DNA of 8,700 nucleotides from an uncultured Chlamydiaceae bacterium (GCA_945957185.1 CAMFKA010000086.1:1-8700), one strand, 5' to 3'; positions 1 through 6,304 are shown, numbered from the stretch's first letter. The notes: generated by a model not told the origin, from the sequence alone. Made by a program: numbers and translations.

Positions 1-21
1 GCTGCCAAGCTTTTTATATTC

Positions 22-55
22 GCCTGTTAGACGCAAGTCTAACAGGCTTTTTTTT
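22..55 (+). terminator. Intrinsic terminator of a gene left of the window
   Basis: A perfect 11-bp stem (22-32 pairing with 37-47, arm GCCTGTTAGAC) closes a GCAA tetraloop and runs straight into eight T residues at 48-55. This is a textbook rho-independent terminator in the plus direction. The other side of the stem has no matching T-run, so it is not bidirectional. The gene it ends lies outside the window. Confidence 0.93.
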
Positions 56-58
56 GCC

Positions 59-417
59 TTGAAGGGACAGAGGGACGAAAGGACAAAGGACATAAAGGAC
101 ACAAGGGACTTAAGGGACAGTAGGGACATAAAGGACGGGATGTTAAGTAATTTGCAAAACTACCCTAATCTGGTTAACCACTGATTCTAACTTTCGGGAT
201 GCTGAAATCATGATTCATTATTTATATGGGTGAATTGTCAGTAGTGCACCACCCATAAACCACAACCATATTGGGGGAACATCCTGTCCCTTATGTCCCT
301 ACAGTCCCTGCTGTCCTTTAAGTCCCTTAAGTCCCTTAAGTCCCTTGTGTCCTTTATGTCCTTTATGTCCTTTATGTCCTTTATGTCCTTTGTCCTTTCG
401 TCCCTCTGTCCCTACAA
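59..417. repeat. Inverted-repeat element with arms made of GGAC-unit arrays (MITE-like)
   Basis: The left arm (about 59-144) is a row of 7-9 base units, each ending in AGGAC or GGGAC. The right arm (about 277-417) is its inverted copy, reading as GTCCCT or GTCCTT units. The outer ends match (TTGNAGGGACAG) and the inner ends also match (GGANGGGATGTT). The arms differ in length because some units are repeated only on the right. The core between them is not repetitive. It holds the palindrome GGTTAACC (172-179) and an 8-bp hairpin, 225-232 with 250-257. There is no transposase inside, so if the element moved it was mobilised in trans. An open frame across the right arm is repeat-derived and is not a gene. 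Confidence 0.85.
320..386. repeat. 9-bp tandem repeats (VNTR) inside the right arm
   Basis: Three consecutive copies of AAGTCCCTT (320-346) are followed by four perfect copies of CCTTTATGT (351-386). The left arm carries only one equivalent of each run. This is the pattern expected from replication slippage after the element arose, so copy number probably varies between strains. Confidence 0.88.
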
Positions 418-472
418 CCCCCACACCCTCCTGTCCACACTCTTTTTAAATTTTTCAATTTTTATTTCGATT

Positions 473-504
473 TTGCTTGCAATAATTCGCAGACCCCATT
501 ATAC
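473..504 (+). promoter_or_regulatory. Candidate promoter for the transposase stub and the 707-5502 operon
   Basis: In the AT-rich stretch 440-505, TTGCAA (477-482) stands 16 bases before TTATAC (499-504). An overlapping alternative is TTGCTT (473-478), 18 bases before CATTAT (497-502). Both are imperfect matches to a housekeeping sigma promoter. This is the only promoter-like pair I see between the repeat element and the operon. It may belong to the left end of the IS fragment rather than to the host. Confidence 0.3.
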
Positions 505-539
505 CACTCTGGTAGCCTATCTAAGAAGAGGTCTACGAT

Positions 540-722
540 ATGTCAAATATTTGTCCACAATGCGAATCAAAAGCGATTAAGCGAAACGGCTACACGCGGC
601 ATGGAAAACAAAACCACCGGTGTTTAGACTGTGGGCGTCAATTTTCACTCGAACCCGCTTTACAGGATGAACAAACTGTTATAAGCGCCAAAATGGAGGA
701 ATTTGAATGCTGCGAGCAATAA
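540..722 (+). pseudogene. Truncated IS1-like transposase, N-terminal zinc ribbon only
   Basis: This 60-residue frame begins with a zinc ribbon: a CPQC pair (Cys5, Cys8), then the phrases RNGYTRHGKQ and CLDCGRQF (Cys28, Cys31). That order is typical of the N-terminal DNA-binding part of IS1-family (InsA-type) transposases. Similarity ends near residue 44. The helix-turn-helix and the DDE catalytic part are absent, and the last 15 or so codons look like host sequence read in this frame. A weak ribosome site, GAGG (528-531), precedes the start. The tail overlaps the next gene by 16 bases and contains that gene's ribosome binding site. It is best read as an insertion remnant; a stand-alone zinc-ribbon peptide is less likely. 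Confidence 0.72.
695..700 (+). promoter_or_regulatory. Strong ribosome binding site for the cyclophilin gene
   Basis: GGAGGA lies six bases before the ATG at 707 and inside the 3' end of the transposase-stub frame. It fixes 707 as the main start and makes translation from the stub into the cyclophilin possible. Confidence 0.8.
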
Positions 723-1294
723 TTGTTTGTTTTTTCGCTTTATTAGGTGTATCCTCGGTGTGTATTGCCGAAACAACGGAGAACCCTATGACGAAAAAAC
801 ATCCCGTGGTTTTAATGAAAACCTCCAAGGGAGATATCACTATAGAGCTTTATGAAGATAAGGCTCCTATTACAGTTAAAAACTTTCTGGACTACGCCAA
901 CGAAGGTTTTTATAATGGCACCATTTTTCATCGCGTGATCGATGGATTTATGATTCAAGGCGGCGGCTTTACTGCTGACATGCAGCAAAAGCCCACTAAA
1001 GCGCCCATTAAGAATGAAGCGACAAACGGCGTGAAAAATACTAGAGGCACTCTTGCTATGGCGCGCACTTCCGTTGTCGATAGCGCCACCGGCCAATTTT
1101 TCATCAACGTCGTTGATAGCCCTTTTCTCGATTACCAATCTCCACAAAATTATGGATATGCAGTTTTCGGAAAAGTCACCTCAGGAATGGACGTCGTCGA
1201 TGCAATTAAAAATGTTAAAACAGGCACCAAAGGTATGCACCGTGATGTTCCTGTTGAAACGGTAGAAATCTTATCTGTGACAGAAGTCAAATAA
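707..1294 (+). CDS. Secreted cyclophilin-type peptidyl-prolyl cis-trans isomerase
   Basis: The product catalyses cis-trans isomerisation of X-Pro bonds and so assists protein folding, here probably in the periplasm. The 195-residue protein starts with a signal peptide (basic residue, hydrophobic stretch 4-18, likely cleavage after Ala21). A single cyclophilin domain follows, about 33-193. Active-site landmarks are visible: FHRVI with Arg76, FMIQGGG with Phe81 and Gln84, then MARTSVVDSATGQFFI (119-134). The domain resembles E. coli PpiB (KNEATNG, GMHRDVP) more than PpiA, although PpiB itself is cytoplasmic. An in-frame ATG at 788 (Met28) has its own GGAG (778-781) six bases upstream, so a shorter cytoplasmic form is conceivable. 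It is first in a five-gene cluster, eight bases before the next gene. Confidence 0.93.
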   Translation: MLRAIIVCFFALLGVSSVCIAETTENPMTKKHPVVLMKTSKGDITIELYEDKAPITVKNFLDYANEGFYNGTIFHRVIDGFMIQGGGFTADMQQKPTKAPIKNEATNGVKNTRGTLAMARTSVVDSATGQFFINVVDSPFLDYQSPQNYGYAVFGKVTSGMDVVDAIKNVKTGTKGMHRDVPVETVEILSVTEVK

Positions 1295-1302
1295 CTGCAT
1301 TC

Positions 1303-2316
1303 ATGATTGCGAGAGATACTTTTCACCATTTCATCGTTGTCGCCCTAGCGTGGATACATGTATCCACGCTCCTGTCTAATGAAGCTCTCTGGCTTCAAGA
1401 CATCCGACAAATCACATTTCCTGAAATGGGATTCGAAAAAGCCGGCGAAGCGTACTTCTCTCCCGATGGGCAATCGATCTTGTTCCAAGCTGTCCCTGTC
1501 GGACAATCGCACTACCAAATCTACTTCATGAGTTTGAATGACCTCACACCGCAACTTGTAAGCACAGGTTACGGAGCATGCACATGCGCTTTTTTTCGCC
1601 CTGACGGTCAAAAAATTATTTTCGCTTCCAGTCATTCTGATCCTCAGCTGGGCTCTCGCCCGGAAAAATCGAATCCAACCGGATCTTACGTTTGGGACCT
1701 CACTCCTTACATGAATATTTACGAAGCAAATCCTGATGGATCCGAACTAAAAGCCTTAACCACCGGTCCCGCGTATCATGCAGAGTGCGCGTATTCCCAT
1801 GATGGGACGTCGATTGTCTTTGCTAGCAACGAAACGGGCTCTATGAACCTATACGTGATGGATGCCGATGGATCCAATCAACGACAAATCACCCACAATA
1901 CCGATTGCTATAACGGGGGGCCTTTTTTTTCGCCCGATAGTTCAAAAATTATCTATAGAGCTGACCGCGAAACGCCCCATTACCTACAAATCTTTGTTGT
2001 TGATGCTGACGGCAGTAACGATACTCAGTTGACCGATAACGGCTGTGTCAATTGGGCGCCATTTTGGCACCCTTCGGGGCGTTTCATTGCCTATACAACA
2101 TCTATACACGGTCATCACCGTTACGAAATCTATCTTCTCGATCTTGTCACCCAGCAACACTACCGCATCACAAACCACGAAGGTTTTGATGGATTGCCGG
2201 TGTTTAACTCCACAGGCGATCTCCTGATGTGGACTTCCAAGCGGGGACCCGATCAAACCTGCCAACTTTTTATCGCCGATTTTATTCTCCCTCCACAACT
2301 TAAGGAGTTTCCATGA
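1303..2316 (+). CDS. Exported TolB-like six-bladed beta-propeller protein (PD40 repeats)
   Basis: The 337-residue product contains six repeats of the PD40/WD40-like type, marked by SPDG (53-56), RPDG (99-102), SHDG (165-168), SPDS (210-213), HPSG (256-259) and a degenerate NSTGD (302-306). Between them come linkers such as DADGSNQRQIT and DADGSNDTQLT, as in the propeller domain of TolB and related periplasmic proteins. The N-terminal TolB domain is missing, so this is not TolB itself. The start has a hydrophobic segment (about 10-24) that could be a signal peptide, but the cleavage site is unclear. No good ribosome site precedes the ATG, so it may be translated by coupling to the cyclophilin gene. 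Six cysteines, several of them ahead of the blade motifs, are unusual. The molecular role is unknown; protein binding at the envelope is likely. Confidence 0.85.
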   Translation: MIARDTFHHFIVVALAWIHVSTLLSNEALWLQDIRQITFPEMGFEKAGEAYFSPDGQSILFQAVPVGQSHYQIYFMSLNDLTPQLVSTGYGACTCAFFRPDGQKIIFASSHSDPQLGSRPEKSNPTGSYVWDLTPYMNIYEANPDGSELKALTTGPAYHAECAYSHDGTSIVFASNETGSMNLYVMDADGSNQRQITHNTDCYNGGPFFSPDSSKIIYRADRETPHYLQIFVVDADGSNDTQLTDNGCVNWAPFWHPSGRFIAYTTSIHGHHRYEIYLLDLVTQQHYRITNHEGFDGLPVFNSTGDLLMWTSKRGPDQTCQLFIADFILPPQLKEFP

Positions 2317-3746
2317 CTTTGCTTCATCGCATTTTTACTACCGCGTTCCTGTGGCTTGCTTTAGGAATGAGTCTACCGCTTTCAGGTCAAAATCAAACTG
2401 ATGATCTTAGCCCGATCCACTCTTCAGAAGATGTTCCCTATACCATACGGATTGAACAAGCCGAATTTTCCCTTCCAAATGGATTACACTCTTTTGCTTA
2501 CGCAGTGAATAAATCCAAATGGCTATTAATTGCCGGCCGCACCAACGGTCTGCACGGCTTTGATGCGGGAGATAACAATTTTCCTCCTTCAGCACAAAAT
2601 ACAGTTGCTTATGTCGTTGACTCCAAAACCGGACAGGTGTGGACGCGAAATCTCACCGAAACCGCTTCCGGATTCTCTCAAAGAGAAATCGATTACCTCT
2701 CCGTCACCAGCCCACAGTTCTATCAAAAGTCCGGTACACTGTACATCACCGGAGGCTATGGTGTCGATACTGAAACGGGGTTGTTCGGTACCAAAGATAC
2801 TTTGACAGCCATCGATGTGAAAGGGATGATGAAATGGGTGCAAAATTCGCATCATAAACACTCCGCTAAGCACTACACTCGCTTTATCCATCACCCCATT
2901 GTTCAAGTGACAGGCGGTTATATGGATATCGGTCAAGACGATGTCACCTTACTGATGATGGGGCAAAACTTCACCGGTTTCTACCATGACGACTCTAACG
3001 GTGCTTACACGCAACAAATTCGCAGATTCCGCATCTTCGACGATGGGCATGACCTTTCAATTCGTGTGCTGAACTCCCATCCAAAACATCCAAACGCTAA
3101 TTTTAGACGACGCGACCTCAACATCATCCCCGTCATGCACACTCTTTACGATGTTCCAAGCCCTGCATTTGTAGCCTACTCGGGTGTTTTCACCGAAGAT
3201 ACCGGAATTTGGACAATTCCTGTCTTTATCTCTTTCGATGGGAAACCACAAATGGAAAACCCTTGGAGCCCAAAAGCGTTTAAACAGGGAATGAACAACT
3301 ACGCATCCGCAACGATCGGTCTTTTTTCGGACGAAAACGGAAAGATGTACTCGACATTTCTTGGCGGAATCAGCTACGGCTACTACGATAATGGAGTTTT
3401 CACTACTGATTCCGAGTTCCCTTTCATCAATCAAGTCACAACAGTGAGCTTAAGCGGCAAGGGGATCTACAAACAATACCTCATGGATGCGGAGTACCCT
3501 CAAATTCCTATTCCGGGAACCAACCCTCAAACGTATTACCTTTTTGGCGCAGGCGCTGCTTTTATTAAAACAAAAGAGATCTCTGCCTATAGCAACGGCG
3601 TCATCCGCCTCGATCGCGTGAAAAAACCTGACACGCTTTTAGGTTTTGTTGTAGGTGGTATTCAAAGTAAACTCCCCAATACAAACACCCAAGCCGACTC
3701 CGGAGCATCCACTTATATCTTCCGCGTGACAGCGACTAAAAAGTAG
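2313..3746 (+). CDS. Secreted kelch-like protein of unknown function
   Basis: I do not recognise the family. The 477-residue protein has a clear signal peptide (hydrophobic 7-22, likely cleavage near Gly25). A long soluble domain follows, rich in beta-strand-like segments ending in paired glycines: WLLIAGRTNG (70-79), GTLYITGGYG (141-150), VQVTGGYMD, FLGGISYGY (349-357), YYLFGAGAAF (408-417) and FVVGGI (445-450). This recalls kelch or galactose-oxidase propellers, with perhaps six or seven blades, but the repeats are too divergent for a firm call. No catalytic motif or transmembrane segment is visible, and I see no cysteine. The start overlaps the previous stop as ATGA and has AAGGAG (2302-2307) five bases upstream, so translation is coupled to the TolB-like gene. 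A host-directed or surface adhesion role is possible but not shown. Confidence 0.85.
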   Translation: MTLLHRIFTTAFLWLALGMSLPLSGQNQTDDLSPIHSSEDVPYTIRIEQAEFSLPNGLHSFAYAVNKSKWLLIAGRTNGLHGFDAGDNNFPPSAQNTVAYVVDSKTGQVWTRNLTETASGFSQREIDYLSVTSPQFYQKSGTLYITGGYGVDTETGLFGTKDTLTAIDVKGMMKWVQNSHHKHSAKHYTRFIHHPIVQVTGGYMDIGQDDVTLLMMGQNFTGFYHDDSNGAYTQQIRRFRIFDDGHDLSIRVLNSHPKHPNANFRRRDLNIIPVMHTLYDVPSPAFVAYSGVFTEDTGIWTIPVFISFDGKPQMENPWSPKAFKQGMNNYASATIGLFSDENGKMYSTFLGGISYGYYDNGVFTTDSEFPFINQVTTVSLSGKGIYKQYLMDAEYPQIPIPGTNPQTYYLFGAGAAFIKTKEISAYSNGVIRLDRVKKPDTLLGFVVGGIQSKLPNTNTQADSGASTYIFRVTATKK

Positions 3747-3758
3747 AGGAACAATAGT

Positions 3759-4646
3759 ATGTTAAAACAAATTCTTCTCTTTTTGTCAGTGGGAGCTTTG
3801 CTCCCCCTTTCCGCTGCTGCGCAATGGTGGGAAAGTTCGTTCGATTTCGATATCGGCTATCGTCGCGATCAGCTGACTAGCTTTGTCGATGTGTACAACC
3901 CCTCCGACAATTTCATTTATACCGACAATCTAAAGCTGGATAACCTCCAAGTTTACGAAATCGGAGCAAAAGGAAAATGTATTTCGTACGACGTGTTTTT
4001 AATGAAAAGCTATCTCTACACCGGAGCCATCCCTCGCGGTCACTACGCTGACACGATCACCTTTGTAGGGCAATCGCCGACAACACGAAAGTTGCATGTC
4101 ACCTCCGGACAAACAGTCGACTTCGCTCTCGGTGGAGGCTTCCTATTTCCGCTCTACTGCGGAGTGCGCATCGGCCCAACAGGCGGTTGGTCTTACAACC
4201 ACCAACACGTAAAAATGGATTGCCAAAAGGGATCTTATGGGGGATTAGAATACAAAAATCGTTGGCAAGGGGCGTGGATTGGAGTGGACGCATATCTAGC
4301 GTTTCGTAGATTCGGAGTCAACGCAGGGTATGAATACCATATTCCCCACTGGAGCGGCTACTGGCTGATGAAGAAAAAATATATCTACGGCGGCCCTTTT
4401 TCAGATGTGAGAAAATCGAAAAGAGGGTGGGGGAATGTGGTGTTTTTCGACGTCTATACCATCGACCTATGTTGTGTAAAATTCAACTGCCAACTCAAAT
4501 ACCAATATTGGAAAATGCACGACGGCTGTGTCCACCCAAAATCGAAAAGTTTTAAGAAAGTGGGGCATCCTCACCAAAAAGAGTTTCTAAATACTGCAAC
4601 CTGGCAGTCATTCGAGGTGTTGCTGGGGTTAGGATTGGATTTTTAA
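3759..4646 (+). CDS. Outer-membrane beta-barrel protein, cysteine-containing, function unknown
   Basis: The 295-residue precursor has a classical signal peptide cleaved at AAA|Q (after residue 21). The mature protein is rich in aromatic residues and glycine, with alternating amphipathic strands. It ends in a final strand with phenylalanine at the terminus (VLLGLGLDF), the usual recognition signal for the BAM assembly machine. The strand content suggests a barrel of roughly 10-12 strands. I cannot assign a porin or enzyme family. The mature part has seven cysteines, including a CC pair and a nearby third Cys (LCCVKFNC). That is many for a barrel and fits disulfide linkage in a chlamydia-like envelope. 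AGAGGA (3745-3750) overlaps the previous stop and lies eight bases before the ATG. The gene sits between the kelch-like and MsrB/A genes. Confidence 0.82.
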   Translation: MLKQILLFLSVGALLPLSAAAQWWESSFDFDIGYRRDQLTSFVDVYNPSDNFIYTDNLKLDNLQVYEIGAKGKCISYDVFLMKSYLYTGAIPRGHYADTITFVGQSPTTRKLHVTSGQTVDFALGGGFLFPLYCGVRIGPTGGWSYNHQHVKMDCQKGSYGGLEYKNRWQGAWIGVDAYLAFRRFGVNAGYEYHIPHWSGYWLMKKKYIYGGPFSDVRKSKRGWGNVVFFDVYTIDLCCVKFNCQLKYQYWKMHDGCVHPKSKSFKKVGHPHQKEFLNTATWQSFEVLLGLGLDF

Positions 4647-4647
4647 G

Positions 4648-5502
4648 ATGAAAAGATACAATAAATTAACTCAAGAAGAGGAACGCATCATCCTTCACAA
4701 AGGGACCGAGCCTCCTCAATCCGGAGAATACACAGACGAGAAGCGTCAAGGCGTCTACTGCTGTCGCCGTTGCGGCGCAGCACTCTATCTCTCATCGGAT
4801 AAATTTTCTTCCCACTGCGGCTGGCCTAGCTTCGATGACGAAATCTCCAATGCAGTAACACGGCATCTCGATGCCGATGGTTCGCGGACCGAAATTCTAT
4901 GTCAAAGGTGCGGGTCGCATCTTGGTCATGTTTTTGAGGGCGAGTTGTTTACGCTAAAAAACACCCGCCACTGCGTCAACTCTCTCTCCATGAAGTTTCT
5001 TCCTGCCGCTACACTCGAAGGATTTGAAAAAATTGTCGTCGCGGGCGGTTGCTTTTGGGGTGTCGAACATCTGCTTAAAAATCTCCACGGAGTGATCCGC
5101 ACAACGGTAGGATACGTGGGCGGAACAGTAGCAAATCCGACGTATGAGGAGGTTTGCACGGGCGAATCCGGTCACGCCGAAGCGGTAGAAGTCATTTACG
5201 ATCCCAAAGTCACAAGCTTCCAAACGTTGATGCAAGCATTTTTTGAGATCCACGATCCTACCCAAAAAAACCGTCAAGGACCCGATGTGGGCACACAATA
5301 CCGCTCTGCGATATTTTATTACACTCAACAACAAAAAGAAATCATCGACTCATTGATCGCGATATTAAAAAAAGAGGGGAGTCATGTCAGAACCGAGATT
5401 TCCCCTGCAGAACCTTTCTATCCCGCCGAAGAGTATCACCAAAAATATTACGATAAAACCGGGCATGAACCTTATTGTCATGTGCGTGTCAAGCGGTTTT
5501 AA
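4648..5502 (+). CDS. msrBA: Bifunctional peptide-methionine sulfoxide reductase MsrB/MsrA
   Basis: The product reduces both epimers of methionine sulfoxide in oxidised proteins: MsrB acts on the R form and MsrA on the S form. MsrB comes first (about 5-118). It has zinc-site CxxC pairs Cys39/Cys42 and Cys85/Cys88, the SHCGWPSF segment (Cys57, likely resolving) and the catalytic Cys109 in RHCVNSLSMKF. MsrA follows (about 127-284) with the catalytic GGCFWG (Cys135), the motif GHAEAVEV, GTQYRSAIFY and EEYHQKYY near the end. The 284-residue length matches known B-A fusions. In other bacteria, such as Neisseria and streptococci, the order is A-B. There is no signal peptide, so the enzyme is cytoplasmic although its operon mates are exported. 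The start is one base after the previous stop, so it is likely translationally coupled. All catalytic residues are present. Confidence 0.96.
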   Translation: MKRYNKLTQEEERIILHKGTEPPQSGEYTDEKRQGVYCCRRCGAALYLSSDKFSSHCGWPSFDDEISNAVTRHLDADGSRTEILCQRCGSHLGHVFEGELFTLKNTRHCVNSLSMKFLPAATLEGFEKIVVAGGCFWGVEHLLKNLHGVIRTTVGYVGGTVANPTYEEVCTGESGHAEAVEVIYDPKVTSFQTLMQAFFEIHDPTQKNRQGPDVGTQYRSAIFYYTQQQKEIIDSLIAILKKEGSHVRTEISPAEPFYPAEEYHQKYYDKTGHEPYCHVRVKRF

Positions 5503-5516
5503 GTAAAAATGTCCAT

Positions 5517-5546
5517 GCGCGATCAAAGTTTTTACGTTGATCGCGC
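5517..5546 (+). terminator. Stem-loop after msrBA, probable weak operon terminator
   Basis: A perfect 10-bp stem, GCGCGATCAA (5517-5526) with TTGATCGCGC (5537-5546), closes a 10-base loop 14 bases after the msrBA stop. The nearest T-run begins some 13 bases later (5560-5564), so it is not a canonical intrinsic terminator. It may terminate inefficiently or protect the 3' end of the mRNA. Confidence 0.5.
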
Positions 5547-5789
5547 TCGCTATAAAATCTTTTTATTATGTTTGTCACACTTTCATTTCTCCTAGGGAAT
5601 AGTTAGGAATTATCGATTAATAACGAGCTATTTTAAAAATAAATAAATATTTTTCTTTGTAAAAAAATCCGAAAAGGAAGATGAAGAAATTTGAGAAGCT
5701 CTTCATGCCCCATAAGTGGTTTGCCGCTTATAGGAGACAAAGATTCATGAATAACTTCTTAACAACATTGTTATAACATGGAGAAGATT
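5547..5789 (+). promoter_or_regulatory. AT-rich structured leader upstream of the cysteine-rich protein gene
   Basis: This non-coding stretch must contain the promoter of the next gene. Candidate -35/-10 elements are TTGTCA (5572-5577), a good -35 without a convincing -10, and TATAAAAT (5551-5558) with only a weak TTTTTA before it. I cannot choose between them. Three hairpins are visible: AAAAATA/TATTTTT (5635-5641 with 5648-5654), ATGAAGA/TCTTCAT (5681-5687 with 5700-5706), and ATAAGTGG/CCGCTTAT (5712-5719 with 5724-5731, one G-U pair, TTTG loop). The last ends just before a strong ribosome site, AGGAGA (5732-5737), that serves a nine-codon frame rather than the main gene. Confidence 0.5.
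5747..5776 (+). CDS. Possible nine-codon leader peptide
   Basis: ATG at 5747 opens a frame encoding MNNFLTTLL and ends in TAA at 5774-5776. AGGAGA (5732-5737) lies nine bases upstream of the ATG, a stronger Shine-Dalgarno match than most genes here have. The stop falls only 13 bases before the start of the cysteine-rich protein, and a stem-loop (5712-5731) directly precedes the ribosome site. This geometry fits a leader peptide controlling translation of the next gene, but a frame this short can occur by chance. It contains no cysteine codon, so it is not an obvious cysteine sensor. Confidence 0.25.
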   Translation: MNNFLTTLL

Positions 5790-6233
5790 ATGAACAAGTT
5801 GATTCAATTTGGTGCTCTCTTCTGTTGTTTGTTCCTTTCACAAAATTTGTCTGCTCAAGACGCATGCTGCCCACCAGCAGATTGCCCTTGCGACCAACCT
5901 TGTGATCAAGCAACTAACGATACATACCGTTTATTCGTTCACTACGAACCATGCTGGTATACAACAAAACGTTGCGTGGAAGAAAAAATTCCATGCAAGA
6001 AAAAATGCTACAGAAAAGTACCTTGCTACTCTCAAGTTGAGCGTTGCAGAATGGTTCCAGAAAAATACTGCGAAACTGTTTGCACATACAAAACTGAGTG
6101 CTACGAAGTTGATGATTGCAAAACTTGCACAAAAGTTGTTTGCGATAAACATTGCAAATACGTTCCACGTTACTACTGGAAACATGTTTGCGAAGACACA
6201 ACTGCATGCAACCCATGCGGTGTAGCAAAATAA
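5790..6233 (+). CDS. Small secreted cysteine-rich envelope protein
   Basis: The 147-residue precursor has a signal peptide (hydrophobic 5-17, likely cleavage after Ala22). The mature part of about 125 residues carries 21 cysteines, spaced mostly three to nine residues apart from position 26 to 143. Motifs recur in the form Val-Pro-Cys-Tyr, Lys-Lys-Cys-Tyr or Val-Cys-x-x-x-x-Cys, so the chain looks built of short divergent repeats. Structural stability probably comes from disulfides rather than a hydrophobic core. Cysteine-rich proteins cross-link the chlamydial outer-membrane complex (OmcA, OmcB), and a similar coat role is my inference; I see no clear homology to either. The start at 5790 is preferred over an in-frame ATG at 5778 because GGAG (5780-5783) sits six bases before it. 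Codon use is strongly biased, suggesting high expression. A strong terminator follows. Confidence 0.85.
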   Translation: MNKLIQFGALFCCLFLSQNLSAQDACCPPADCPCDQPCDQATNDTYRLFVHYEPCWYTTKRCVEEKIPCKKKCYRKVPCYSQVERCRMVPEKYCETVCTYKTECYEVDDCKTCTKVVCDKHCKYVPRYYWKHVCEDTTACNPCGVAK

Positions 6234-6241
6234 TTGCTAGG

Positions 6242-6273
6242 CAGGGGGCTGAATAAGCCCCTTGTTTTTTTTT
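6242..6273 (+). terminator. Intrinsic terminator after the cysteine-rich protein gene
   Basis: A nine-pair GC-rich stem (6242-6250 with 6256-6264, one G-U pair, core GGGGCT/AGCCCC) closes a five-base loop and is followed by nine T residues (6265-6273). It lies eight bases after the stop codon. It also stands only 31 bases before the first lipoprotein start, so it may act as a partial terminator within a longer transcript. Confidence 0.93.
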
Positions 6274-6304
6274 GTCTCTATCAAATTTCAAACCGAGGTT
6301 TACT

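Noticed and set aside
59..417. CRISPR array, because of the regular short repeats
   Set aside because: Units are only 7-9 bases with no unique spacers between them, and the arms are inverted. No cas genes are nearby.
293..580. 95-codon open frame with a Ser-Phe-Met repeat
   Set aside because: Its first third is simply the 9-bp repeats translated, and the rest is AT-rich spacer and the start of the transposase stub. There is no ribosome site and no protein-like composition.
1303..2316. Calling this gene tolB
   Set aside because: The N-terminal TolB domain is missing and no pal or tol genes are nearby. Only the propeller part is shared.
4954..5334. Minus-strand frame of 126 codons
   Set aside because: It lies entirely opposite msrBA, whose catalytic motifs are intact, so it is a shadow.
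5790..6233. Naming this gene omcA or omcB
   Set aside because: Size and cysteine content are suggestive, but there is no lipobox as in OmcA and it is far too short for OmcB. I cannot show homology.
6272..6304. Upstream start for the first lipoprotein
   Set aside because: It would begin with TTG inside the terminator T-run and push the lipobox to residue 29. ATG 6305 has a proper GAGG site.
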